Shown: positions 23,598 to 35,209 of the stretch, in pieces | How the letters are laid out: each line of letters begins with the position of its first letter | How positions within the stretch are numbered: position 1 is the stretch's first letter | From: Turritopsis dohrnii | Lineage: Eukaryota; Cnidaria; Hydrozoa; Anthoathecata; Oceaniidae | Direction: 5' to 3' | Length of the DNA: 64,000 bases | Assembly (NCBI GenBank): GCA_027922465.2 | Contig: BQMF02000057.1 | Location: 868,001 to 932,000, forward strand | Program-made: the position numbers and the translations under genes | The notes under the pieces: model-generated | Database searches by the model: none | What the model was told of the DNA's origin: nothing | Seen by the model: only the letters and a program-made list of their open reading frames with translations

Positions 23598-25397
23598 ATG
23601 GCGTCTAAACAAGAAGGTAGTTTTTCTGATAATGATTTCGACATTGATGAGGACTTACCAATTCATGAAGAAGACTTAAATAAATTCAATGAATTTGAAA
23701 GCGATGAGATTATCTTTGAGGAGATCGACGAGTCGCTGTTAACTGGTGAAGCATGTATTTCAAGTATTCCTGCTATAACCTTTGTTGACGAAAGTGGGGT
23801 ACATGTTGTAGCAAGTTCGCCACAACAAGAAAAAGTTGAAAAATCTCGTTATTTATGTGAAAGTTGTAGCAAAAAATACACAAGAGAGGTTTTTTACATC
23901 AAGCATATATCACTATGTGGTAAGTTTTTTAGTGTTCATAACTATGTATATAAAAAATGTCTTTCTTTTTTTCATGATCAGTGGTGTAGTACTTTTTAAA
24001 TGCTATAGCATGTGTACAAGTAATTGGAAAATGGCTTGTGTTTTCAGGAGAAAGACGTCAATTTATCATTCCTTTTCTACATTAGCATTGCGACTGAAAC
24101 TAATTTTTTTTTATTTATGATCTTTAGGGAAAGCAGCAAAACCTAAAAAGAATAGTAAAAATTCTAATGAAGGTGAGCATTTTATATTTCTGAAGCTACT
24201 ACCATTTAGTTACATAGTTTTTCATAATTCTGATGGACGTAATAAAATTCAATTCAATTTGGTCAGTTCGGTCATTTGTTTGCATTCATTAATTCATAAA
24301 ATTCTTGTCATCACACATAATAACCGTTATTCACTTATTTAGGTCCATTACATTTAAGCAGAGAAAGTTTGCTTCAATGTGCCAAAGAAATAGTTTCGAA
24401 TGCCTTGAAAGCATCATCACAAGACCCTGTTAATAATTTAATTATTGGTACTGGAACATTTCAAACACCAGGGAATAAAATCAAAACCCTTAGTGATCAT
24501 TTATTGTCAAAGGCAAATTCCCCAGAGTTTAACACTTGCAGTAAAATAGTAGTTATTAAAGTTTACGAAATATTGAACACTAGTAAAATTGGTAAATGTC
24601 AAGGTCAAGAATTAATGTGGTCAGCTATCCATTCGTATTCATTGTCAATGGAAAGTAAGAAGCCATGGATTTCTTTATGCGAAGATGTTTCATCCCCTAC
24701 ATTTTCTTCACTGCTGCATTTCGTTTTAATGCAGTGTGTTTATCAGATAATAAAGATGGAGAATGAGACAAAAATGATGTCTTCATCTGATAAACCAGAG
24801 AACTTAAAATTATCTGAACAAGAACAAGAAGTTATAGCATATGTGGCTGGTTACCTCGTATTCTCATTGCGAAAAATGTATTATAAATTATTGAATAGCA
24901 ACCCCACTATCGCAGCAGCGGCTTTAAAGTTCTTGGATAGTTTAAAGTGTAACGGTTTGGATTCCATCGAGGAAGGCCACACATTTCTTGCTTTTACATA
25001 TAGATGGATAGACCTTGTAAATCGAGGGGGTCTTGTCAAAGTGAACACTTCAATGGTTCTGTTTGTTAGACATGTAGAAAATACTGTTCGTAAAGTCTTG
25101 AACATTTCTTTCATCAAGAAATACAAAGGTGAAGACATAAGAGATCTCCTTCATATTGAGTTGAAAAAAACAAATTTGATAAACGAGACATGGGAACGTA
25201 TATCAAGGTTAATGCCAAACCGCCAATTGGCCAAGGTGATTAGGGACCAAATGATTGCTAAATGGATTGATATCAGAGCTAAATCGTATCTGAAAGCATA
25301 CTTGCAGATAACCAAAAGAAATTTAGCACGATCATCATCTACCAAGAGCAGTATCTCAAGAAAGTCTGAGCCTGCAATGCGCAAGACTTTGAAATAA
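23598..25397 (+). CDS. P-element accessory protein, three exons
   Basis: Exons 23598-23919, 24128-24172 and 24343-25397, joined by GT-AG introns (GTAAGT/TTTAG and GTGAGC/TTTAG) in consistent phase, give about 473 residues. Exon 1 is acidic (MASKQEGSFSDNDFDIDEDL) and ends with a finger-like YLCESCSKKYTREVFYIKH...C. Exon 3 has EVIAYVAGYLVFSLRKMYYK and WIDLVNRGGLVKVN, motifs that resemble the C-terminal helical part of P/THAP9-related transposases. The end is basic (ITKRNLARSSSTKSS). No DDE catalytic core is present, so it is not itself a transposase. I infer a DNA-binding or complex-forming helper carried by the element. It reads towards the transposase gene, whose stop lies about 1.3 kb away. 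Single-ORF P elements lack such a gene. I do not know a name for this family. Confidence 0.75.
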
Positions 25398-26159
25398 AAA
25401 TCACTGATGGTTGTGGCAAGCCCTGTTTAGTAGTGCTTTGATTGATGTGTCTACTGGATTTGTGTGTGATCAATCTAGAATGTATGTTGGACCAGATCCA
25501 TGAAAGTGTCTTAGACATTATTGAATTATGTGCTCAAGCTAACAAACAACATGTTTTTGTATATATTTTTTAGTTTGTATCTTTAACATTCATATGCTCG
25601 AACTATATGTTTTTGATTCCCAACGCAAATACATTATTTTATTCCTTATCTGCGTGATTTATCAACTGTAGTTTCACTTGTTAGATTGATCCTCTGGTTA
25701 TTTTTCAGGGGTTCTTCTTAACATATGTATTGAGCGGATACTGAATTTTTCAGTCAAGCGTCAGTATTCATACATTTTTCATTTCGGGACGCCTTCCTTT
25801 TTGAACTTTTCACTGGGATTTAATTTCGCAATTATTTCGAAAATTCACGAAACTCGCGCAATTTAATTCCCGTAAAGTACTTCTTTCACAATCGGCTGAT
25901 GGGACTGATTTTTTTTGTGCCCTACATAGATGGTAAAAGCGTAGGATTAAAGTGTTAGTTTTCAACCAATCCCGTTTGCTGTTCCTGACTGCTGTAATTA
26001 TTTCAGAAAGTGATAATAGAGACGCTGGCCTTTTTCGTATATTTAATCCATTCGCAAAGAAACCCTGGGAATGAAGTTGACACACGAAATTCCGTTAATT
26101 TCTCAATTGCCATTGATACGGACTTCCGTTGGGATCAGTCCTCATCGCGGACATGAAAA

Positions 26160-26248
26160 TGACCGTATTTCCTCTATTAAGCGCCCGGGCGCTTATAATT
26201 TTTTTTTTCAAAAATTAGGGGGCGCTAAATAGAGGAAATTACGGTATT
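26160..26248. repeat. Fold-back sequence between the two P-element genes
   Basis: ACCGTATTTCCTCTATTAAG at 26163 is matched in inverse by the right arm, which read on the other strand is TACCGTAATTTCCTCTATTT. The arms enclose the perfect palindrome GCGCCCGGGCGC (26181-26192) and an A/T run. It can form a long hairpin. It lies between the stop codons of the two convergent genes, so it may be a small inserted MITE or act in 3' end formation. Confidence 0.5.
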
Positions 26249-26739
26249 CAGAATTACAGGTAACTCCGTCTATCTATCTATCACCGCCCTCCTCCCAGGT
26301 CAGATTTCCCTTCTGGTTGAAATACATTATTTTGCGCGAAAGTTGAGAAACTAAAAGAAAAAAGTTTTTGAAAATGAGATTATTTATATTAGTTCACACA
26401 GGTAAATACATGTCTTTAGAAAAACTATCAATAGTAAATTACAGTCTTCACATTCACAGGGTAAGAAATCAAATAAAAACCGTAATATTTCCAGGCAAGG
26501 TAACACTGCTTCAATATAAAAAAGCTTTCATTCGTATGCTAGATTCATACTCATTTTCACACTTCTATTTATTCTGGCTAAAGCATTACCTGAATTAACG
26601 ACTTAAAATGGAACACTGTACGTTCTGTGCAAAAATAATCCAAGTGCATCATACAAAACCACTGATACAAAGTATCAAAGATAATCACAATTATCATAAA
26701 ATAATTATTATCACTGACAATCAACAGTTAATTCACAGT

Positions 26740-29700
26740 CTATTTTCGATTTTTTGTTGGAAGGCGTCGCGTATCGTGGATATCAATCTGTGCTTGCCCT
26801 TGATCTCTCCCTCTTGTGTTACCTCTCAGTTCTGTGATCAGCTCAGACTGCATCACATTAAGGATCAACTCCTGGTTCTGAAACTGGAATAAATTTGGAT
26901 TCTCGTTACAACCCCCTCGTCTCCGTTGCCTTGCAAAATGTTCTTCCACCGGGTCTTGAGAAAACTTCTCGGACAAAAGAAATTTTACACCATCCAAACC
27001 AAGGAGCTCTTTCGCAACAGCCACAAAGGACTTTACTAAAAAAAGACGTGAACTAAAACATTGCGAAAAAACTGTGTATGTGGGTCTAAACATGCAATGA
27101 AATGAACACATACTGGTCATTTTCCAACCATGGATTGTTTGTTTGCTGAGAACACATCTATTTTTCTCTTCTGAACTCATTCCAGCATATCCACTCACTT
27201 GAAATGTCCACCTGTCCAAGTAATTATCAAGGAACTCTTCCTCCAGAAACTAAATGCAAAAAATGTTTTTATTAATTTGCTGATTTATGAACCATATTTC
27301 ATGGAGGGTGCTGTAGCATGAAGGTAGATTTTCAAATGTCAATAAGGTAGTCAAAGGAAAACCCCCTCAACTAATTGTATTTCAACAGAGCAGAATTGGT
27401 TACTAAACCCACCTTAAAACGCCAATCCTCTGCATCAGAATAAACAGCAAGTTCTGGCTTTCCATAACGACCTCTATTGAACTTTGAAACATTGAGGCAA
27501 TCAAAAACACGGTCAATCATCTCTACAAATGCTTTGGTAGATTTTGTTGTGTGTAACGATTGACTTTCTAGTGCACTGGCTGTGGTTTTGCTCAATACCT
27601 ATTAAAACAATCAAATAAATTTCATACATAAAATAGGCAATGGTAATCCTTGTTCTAGAAAAACAGCAATTACAACAATGAAAATTTCAGTTTATACCTG
27701 TGCTGCCAAATTTACTTTCATCCTAAGACGTGGGGTCAGTTTGATGTGTTCTTCTGTATATTTGTGGAGTTTACGTAAACCAGGTGCACAATGATTTAAC
27801 CCTAAGTCCCATTCATAGACATCGATTATGTGCTTCCAACTGATGTCTTGCCCATCCAACTACAAGGTAAAACAAATTTTGATCATTTGTAAAGCTGTGC
27901 TGCAATAAACAAAACATATCAATACAAGAAGCTAACAAACATTATACAGTTAATAATTTGTAATAATGAGCTTAATCTTGAAAATACAAGAGAAAGATTA
28001 ACAACTTACATGTAAATTTCGAGTGTTTTGGTTCCAATTAGAATTTTCAAAGCAATTCCGGGTGGTCTTTAATAAATGTGGTGGGTCAGACATGAAATAG
28101 ATTTTCTTTTCACTATCAAAGGGATTAACAGTCCAATGAAGATCATTTTCATCTTGAAGCATTAGTTTGTAAAACTTTCTGTTTGGTGATGCTCCATCAG
28201 ACACAAACACTCGAACATAGAAACCTAAACTATGCAAAACTCTCGTTGCTTCCATGGTGCAAGGGTACAATTGGGCTGCAGTAAAGCCCATTGATGCAAA
28301 ATAACCAAAAGGATAACAAAGTTTGGTAAAGATGCCTCTAACTAGATAAACTAACACATGTGTTGCCAACTGCCTTTGACTTGTAAACTCTTTGTCAGTA
28401 TTTTCCATGAGTGAATTTTCAATGTGAGATTCAAATACTCTGATCTCTTCGTTAATATCTCCCATTTCCGTGAAACCAATTAGCTGCCCAGTCGACTTCC
28501 GGAAGACCAAATCACTTTTTATCTTCATTTCATCAAATGAAAGAGTAACATTTCTTTGAAAATTTTCCAAAGTGTCTAGCATTGCTTCTTCAGCCAATCT
28601 TTTTAAAATGTCTGGATTAAATCCACTTGATGGTGTTGTAAATTTTACATATTTTCTTAAAGTGTCAACATGAGGTAACTTTAAAAAGTTCAACTTTTTA
28701 CTAGTTAGTTGTTTATATGCTGCAGCTGATGTGTAATACAAACTCAAACACCAACGAATTATCAATGGATGCCATCGCATTCCTCTACTATCACTTTTGG
28801 AGAGCTGTTCTTTTTGCTGCTGCCAGAGCAGCCATTGTGGTGTATCAGGCTCGAATGAACATTCATTGTTTTGTAAAATCTCCTTGAACACTTCATGCTG
28901 TTCAGTGTTATCCATTTCAATCCCATCTTTTTCTAGATGTTTAGAAATAATATTTGCCATTCTCACAACTTTTCTAGAAGCTTCTTTTTTAACTTTCTGA
29001 GCCTCTGATAGACGTTCCTCTAGTTCTTTTCGAGACAAATATCGATAGTTAACCTTGGAGGAATCACTTGTTTTCAGCTTTTTGTGCGCTGGCTCTGGAG
29101 AACTTAAACGAGAACGACATGATCTCAAAAACTTCTGATAACCTGCACATTGTTCACAAATATCAGAATTTCTTCCCAAGACAACATGGCTGCAACTGAC
29201 ATGACGAACTGTCTGGAAATTCTCACTTTTTAACAAGCAGTGTTGAGGATTTTCAACAGTTGCAACCAGTACACCATTGTCTGACAAAAATGGTTGTTTT
29301 ATGTCCAATCTACTAGCAATAACATCACCAAAATCTTTGATCCCTTCACAAAAATTAATAGTGGACAACTTCTCAACAAAATCCTTGATGTTATCATCCG
29401 ATAGTACATGTACTAAGTTGCATGCTGTTCTGACAGCAAGTGTCACATCTGTTCCATAATAAAAGCACTTCCAGATATTTTCAAAGTCAACACGTATAGC
29501 AACTTGATTCATCATAGAACCATGTTCTAAAACAACTTTTAAATATGTCCGTTTAGATACCACTTTGTCATCAATATTAGCTTTAGTGTATCCAATACCA
29601 AACATTAACTCATCCAGAAGTCTTAAGTGTAAGTCTGTAGTGGATTCTGTGGTGGTAGAGTGTGGTAAACAAACAACACAATTTTGAGTATGTGCCTCAA

Positions 29701-29968
29701 ACACAGCGGCAGTCAAATGTGGTAATGCTTGCTTTTCCAATTTCGCTAGTCTGTCTAACTTTCTTTTGCAACTACCACATATACGTTTTGGAAAAACATT
29801 TTCAGTTTCAATATCCACATCAAGATCGTATACAGCATAAATTATATTGCTGTAATCCTGTACAGCTTTCGTGTTCTTGTAGCCTTTCTTAAGGACAATG
29901 TTACCACCACAAACTCTGCATAAACTTGAAAGTAACGCCTTATGAACTGCATCCATGAATATCAACAC
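26740..29968 (-). CDS. P-element transposase, five exons
   Basis: Exons (minus) 29968-28010, 27859-27698, 27598-27413, 27249-27114 and 27035-26740 all join in frame, giving about 912 residues. The last intron (78 bp, GTATGT...TTTTTTTAG) is a multiple of three without a stop, so it is easily missed. The N-terminus has CRVC (C17, C20) and CGSC (C64, C67), closer to a ZAD-like treble-clef finger than to THAP. The core shows RWHPLIIRWCLSLYYTSAAA, LSFDEMKIKSDLVF, FVSDGASPNRKFYKL and YFMSDPPHLLKTTRN, all hallmark P/THAP9 blocks with conserved acidic residues of the RNase H-like fold. Exon 5 has LLSEKFSQDPVEEHFARQR, the conserved C-terminal block. The enzyme cuts and joins element ends as a GTP-dependent DDE transposase in the family. 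It probably acts on the 34-bp TIRs that flank it. Confidence 0.85.
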
Positions 29969-30557
29969 TGGGTTTTACGTAGTTTTAAAAAAAACTGTTT
30001 TGAAGATTTCTAGCTTTTTATTCCAACCACCATTCGTAAGAATTTCAATAAAAAAGTGAAGAAAACAAGATGGCTGCCAATACACGAGATAAAAACATAA
30101 AAAATATGTTCTACAAAAATCTTTATATCTCATGCAATCCTGAACTAATTCCTTTCATTTAAAAAGCAAACGATTTATCAACTCTTTCTTCATACAAGGT
30201 TGCCGCGGCACTTGGGAGGCGCAACTATTTCGTTCTAAATTCATGTGATACTTTCACCACGTGTGGCTTTGTCCCATGAGGGAAAAAGCTCAATTATTGC
30301 ACGTCGGTAGCTTTTTGTATGACGACACCGACGTTAGTTAGTCATGTGTTGGTTGGTAAACAGAAAACAAAAGAAATCATTCGATAATTACGGCAGATTT
30401 CGTCGGAAAAGTGAGTTTTAAGCAAAAAAAACAAACGGCCCGACGTTGATTACGTAATTGTTTTCGTTGAACATCCAGTGAAATGCGCATCACGCATAGA
30501 ACCAAAGACATGCCGACACAATATAAGTTTTCTATAGAATCATACGCAATGTAGAAT

Positions 30558-30591
30558 GAGTTCAATCTCCTGTTCTTTTTCTACCTCCATG
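30558..30591 (-). repeat. P-element right terminal inverted repeat
   Basis: Reverse complement is identical to 23377-23410. The sequence just outside, GATATATATACAATCTG, continues the host repeat unit that was interrupted on the left at ...TGATATAT. Confidence 0.85.
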
Positions 30592-32244
30592 GATATATAT
30601 ACAATCTGTTCTTCCCAAAACCATCAACATCATGATAAGAACCATGAGTTTCATTTCTTTAACGGTTTACGTGCTGTTTTATTATTATTAATCTTATCAA
30701 TTGTATAAAAATGCAGAAAAAGATAATCATACTATGAAATAGTTGAAATAAAAAACAAAACAAAAAACAAAAAGTAAATTCATGTACGCATTTATCCCAA
30801 AAATAATTAATGAAAAACACAACTTCAATGACAGAATTTGTAAAGCTTTTGATTGGAAAGTCTATAAAATCAACCAATGCTATAAGTTAATACGGGTTCA
30901 ACACTCAACACTGGAGCTGAACTACATAAAGACTTTTAACATGGGATACACAGCCAAACATCAAAATAATAAAAATAATTGAAACAATGAAATGCCCTAC
31001 CAAAGTCATAATTTAATACCGAAAAGATAAAAAGTAACAACAGTAAAACATAATGCGAAACTTATATAGTACCCAGGCATAGTACGTAAACAATTACCAT
31101 AACACAAAATAATGTGTAATCATCACAAAATATAAGAATCCATCCAGCAATGCAATGCAATGCTTCTTATTTGTAGTAGCACAGTTAGAGTTAGTAGTCA
31201 TATCACATCACAGCAATAATTAATGAATTTTTGAAATACATAATCCATTCTCTTAACTATCTCTTAACTATCCCTCACAACATCATAACTTAACCATCTG
31301 CTTCATTTCTTTAATGGTTATACACCTTTTCTTTTCTGACCTAAAAGAAAAAGATTTCAGTGAAGAACAGCTAGCTACAATCCACACTACTGCAACAACC
31401 ATATTGAAGCAAACAAAAGCAAAAGATATAAATGACAGACAGGCACCAAAGAGACCAGAGAGACAAAGCACCAAACATCGTCAATAAAATATACAGTGAA
31501 ATTTAATAAAACGCAGACATGGTTGAGATGAGATAAGACAGCATGACACGTTCCCCATTTCCACAGTCATGAGAACCATTTTTAATTGATCTGTAAATAA
31601 AATCTTCTTCGGCGTTACCAAAACAAATTTTTACTGCGCTCCCCCTTCGTTGCTCCATAACGTTCGCTGTCATCCAGCTTCCATCCAAACGATTGAATTA
31701 CGTTTGACTCTTACACTCTTTCACATTAATAATTCAAAACAAACTTAAAAATGAAATTAAAACCATTCGTTACCGTCGTGTAAATAAACATCTTTTTGTT
31801 CTAAACTTCTTCACTGCACTTTCTTCTGGATAGCTAAAACATAAACAAACATTAAAATACATACATAACTTACTTACGAATGTGTCACCTGTTCTTTTAT
31901 TAATCTATTAAAAGTTAATCTTATTAGTTAATCTTAATTAATCTTATTAAAAGTTTTATAATAATACTTTCGTACAGACCTGTTCGTTCATTCTGCACAG
32001 CCAATTTTTAAGGCGAATCTCCACAGAGCAATTTTCGGTCGCTGGCAACCAGCGCCCGATTATGCGCATGCGTACTAGCAGTAATTACGAAATAGTTATG
32101 GTCGCTGGCGACCAAAATCTGTTCGTCGGCGAGCGCTCGGGAGTAGAATTCATTTCTACTCCCAGCGGCAGCGCATGAGCGCAGCCAATCAAAACATTTC
32201 GAATTTGCTAAAGTCTGCAGATTAATCTTATGTTTCATTTCAAG

Positions 32245-33290
32245 ATGGCGGAAAATAATTATCAACACATGTTGTTCCAAAGGTTTCTATCAGCAAAACA
32301 AAGCACTGTTCCTGCTGTTTCAAGTAGTTCTTTCTCTTTTCAATCGTTAATGGATAACTTAACAACTGTTTCACCACCTGAAGAGAGTGAAGAATCCCAA
32401 TCAATTTTCCTAAATTACGAGGAGCAAGAGGGTCAGCCACCACCACCACATGATGACGAAGAATATGAAAATAATGCAGTGGGTTCACCGCTATCTAATG
32501 ATGATATAAATGAACTTCTTATTAACGAAGTTAAATGTTTTAACTGCATTTGGGATAGTCGGTGCAGAGGGTTCAAGGAGAGAAACACAAAGGACAAGGC
32601 GTGGGAAAAAATAGCTGAAAGATTGACTGCTACAAATGTTTCAGGTATTAACAAGTGTATATATATATATCTTTCATAATATAGATAACAAATTTTCTAT
32701 TTCAAGTTTTCAATTTTAAAGTTGTTGTATTTTGTACATTTAGAAGGTGATCTAAGGAGAAGGTGGAAAAATATCCGAGACGCAATGGCAAAATGTGTAA
32801 AAAAATGTATGCTGCATCGAAGTCAGGGTCTGGTTCCTCGCAACCAGCAAAATGCAAATATTTTGACTCTTTGCAGTTTTTAAAAGATGTCGTACATAAC
32901 AGAGTGACAGAAACTAATCTGGAGCCATTTCTGTCACCCCCTGTTTCACCTACTCCAAGTGTGCCTCTTTCGCCTGCTCCAAGTATGTCATCACATCACA
33001 TCAATATGTTTGCGTCACCAACAACTGCACCCATAAAGAGACCAGCTAGAGGAAACCATTCATCCGCCAAGAAACAGAAGGGTAATGATGTTGAAGACAG
33101 GCGAGAAAAAATCGATTTAATGCTAGTGGATGCAATAACTAAACCTCCCACTAAAGAGAAAGAACTTGATGCTGATGAGTTGTTTTGCCAAAGCTTGGTT
33201 CCAATTTTGGGAGAACTACCTAAAAAAAGTAACAGGCTTGCTAAAATTGAACTTCAGCAGGTACTGCTAAAGTATGAATTTAGTGAATGA
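32245..33290 (+). pseudogene. Harbinger MADF/Myb-like DNA-binding protein, one-base frameshift
   Basis: Exon 1 (32245-32644) starts MAENNYQHMLFQRFL, has acidic and proline-rich stretches, and begins a MADF domain: ELLINEVKCFNCIWDSRCRG, KDKAWEKIAERL. After a GTATTA...TTTAG intron, exon 2 (32744-33290) continues with RRRWKNIRDAMAKC, the conserved W of the third helix. The frame then breaks in a run of seven A (32799-32805); one more A would keep the MADF frame running into the next open frame (SKSGSGSS, YFDSLQFLKD). The C-terminal part is Ser/Pro-rich with a basic KRPARG segment and an ELPKKSNRLAKIELQQVL helix. The partner protein in Harbinger elements helps the transposase enter the nucleus and bind the ends. 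The defect is a single homopolymer base, so a sequencing error is possible. An ATG at 32230 is an alternative start. Confidence 0.75.
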
Positions 33291-33393
33291 CTTTGAACAC
33301 TTTTGGTATTAGTTCATCTTCAGTCAACATTGATGTTTTGCTTAGTATTTATTTCATTGTTTGTCATTGACTCTGTTTGTCACTCATATTTAG

Positions 33394-33623
33394 GATATGT
33401 GTATGATAAATCAAGAGGCATAGGCAGAGCTCAGTCAAAATTTGTGGAGGACAGATTAGTCATTAAAAGTAGAAAAGATAAACGTGCAACTAACGCAATG
33501 TCACTTCATATTGAAAAGAAGTATATGCCACTATTTTGGACTCCACAATTTTTGACTGACCCTAACTACGCCTCTGAAATCATCCATCCATTTAAAAAGA
33601 TAGATACGTATATACTGACATGA
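33394..33623 (+). other. Coding-like stretch after the MADF gene
   Basis: After a CATATTTAG acceptor the + frame runs YVYDKSRGIGRAQSKFVEDR...KKYMPLFWTPQFLTDP and stops at 33623. It lies in the gap between the two Harbinger genes. It could be an alternative last exon or a remnant; I do not recognise it. Confidence 0.25.
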
Positions 33624-33728
33624 ACATAAGATAATGATACGTGTCTCACCAATGTACATGATTAACATGTATACTAATATATACACTGTATAGATTACTC
33701 GTCTTTTTATATATTTTGAAAGTGTTAT

Positions 33729-35209
33729 CTATCTATTATCAAAGTTATTATATGTTTTATTAATCCAATCCCATTCCCAATCAACTGCTCCTTCTTCTGA
33801 ACAGAAGTAATCTGCGAAATTGTCCCTGACTTGTTTGGCTAATACACTGTAATTGTTTGAGCTAGTGTTAGATACTTGCAGCAAAGCTTGATTAAATGAT
33901 GCTTCTCGCCAGGACCCTCTTCTTACACCACCATTTATTTCATGATCGACCATAGTCGGCTCATAATACCTTGAACGCCCTCTAGATTTTTGTTTCATAA
34001 GATAATTGTGCAAGGCCACGACGGCTTTTGTAACAGCTACAGCAGTGTCAACTCCAGCACAAATAGGTTTTCTAAATACCCTGAATCTACTAGTAGCAAT
34101 TCCAAAAGCGTTTTCTACTATCCGTCGAGCTCTACAAAATCTATAGTTTGCTATACGTTGGGTTTCTGATAACCTTGTACCAGGATATGGCTTCATTAGG
34201 CAAGGTTTAAGAGGAAACGCGTCGTCCCCAACAAACACATACGGGTATAAGGGTCCAGAAGCTGCTAGTTGTCTAGGTGGTGGTAAGTTAAGCCTCGCGT
34301 TATTAATAGCAATACCAAAATTACTTGTAGCAAAAACGCTACCATCACTAAGTCGGCCATAGTCCCCTACGTCTACAAGAATAAATTCATAATTTGCATT
34401 GACAGTCGCCATAAGAACTATACTATGGAACTTCTTGTAATTATAATACATGGACCCAGCTCGTGGAGGGCTTTGTATTATAACGTGTTTCCCATCAATT
34501 GCGCCGACACAATTAGGAAAGTTCCATTTCTGTTCGAAGGCTTCGCTAATTTCTTTCCATTCACCGGGTGTGTTTGGTGCCTTAAGAAACCCTTTCTCTA
34601 ACAAAATTGTCCACAAAATATTGCAGCTTTCTGGGACTAACCTACCGATAGTTGTGTCACTAATGCGATAACTTTGGCCAATGGTTTTAAAAGCATCACC
34701 AGTTGCCAAATATCTTAATGTTACACATAGCCGTTCATCTGACGGCACAATATCTGCCTTCGTTGGATCACGCATAATATGGGGTGCAACCCAAATGACA
34801 ACCCAAGTCATCTAACTTGATAATGTAAGCCTGTGCCTTACGAAAAGCTTTGTATGTATATTTGTAGTTTTACATGTGTTTTTAATACAATAATTATTCA
34901 CTGGCTGTTATTATTTTTCCAAGTCAATAAGGTTTCAAATTGTTCCGGGTACATTCTAAACATCTGAAAAAATTCTTCTGGATAAAAGTAACGCACTTGA
35001 TTAACAAGAATGTAAAATTCTCCTTTCATTCGTCGTTCCCGAAGAACCGGGTTTACTTTGTATCTTCTTTTCATAATTTTCGTGTTTTTAATAGCAATAC
35101 TCTCTTGTAGTCTACGACGTAATAAAATAAGAATAATAATTTTTCGTCTGTGTTCTTCCTCCATTTTTTTATAATTTGAATTGGTTTGTTTACATTTTAT
35201 GGCGCTCAT
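33729..35209 (-). CDS. PIF/Harbinger transposase
   Basis: The main exon (33729-34811, 360 codons) holds the DDE_4-type nuclease. The first Asp is in GAIDGKHVIIQSP, the second in FVGDDAFPLKPCLMKPYP, and the Glu in RRIVENAFGIATSRFRVF. KSYRISDTTIGRLV-like helices (here GQSYRISDTTIGRLVPESC) precede them. The spacing and motifs are typical and no stop interrupts the core. An upstream exon (34898-35209) starts MSAIKCKQTN and ends EEFFQMFRMYPEQFETLLTW, the usual N-terminal helix block. I cannot find a consensus donor that joins it in frame, so the first intron or a small defect there is unresolved. The enzyme excises and inserts the element at TWA sites. It lies 3' to 3' with the MADF gene. Confidence 0.8.

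Larger units (their letters stand above)
23377..30591. mobile_element. Complete P-superfamily DNA transposon
   Basis: 7,215 bp bounded by 34-bp perfect terminal inverted repeats beginning CATGGAGGTAGAAAAAGAAC. P elements of Drosophila also begin CATG. The flanks share the direct repeat GATATAT (7 bp; the family norm is 8). Uninterrupted copies of the target occur in the other long units: TTTTGAAATGATATGTAGTCTG at 17588 corresponds to the sequence split here. The element carries a transposase gene on the minus strand and a second, convergent gene on the plus strand. All splice phases agree and I see no disabling break, so the copy may be young or even active. Confidence 0.85.

Noticed and set aside
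34811..34898. Clean first intron of the Harbinger transposase
   Set aside because: No GT donor joins the upstream exon to the main exon in frame, so I left the joint unresolved.
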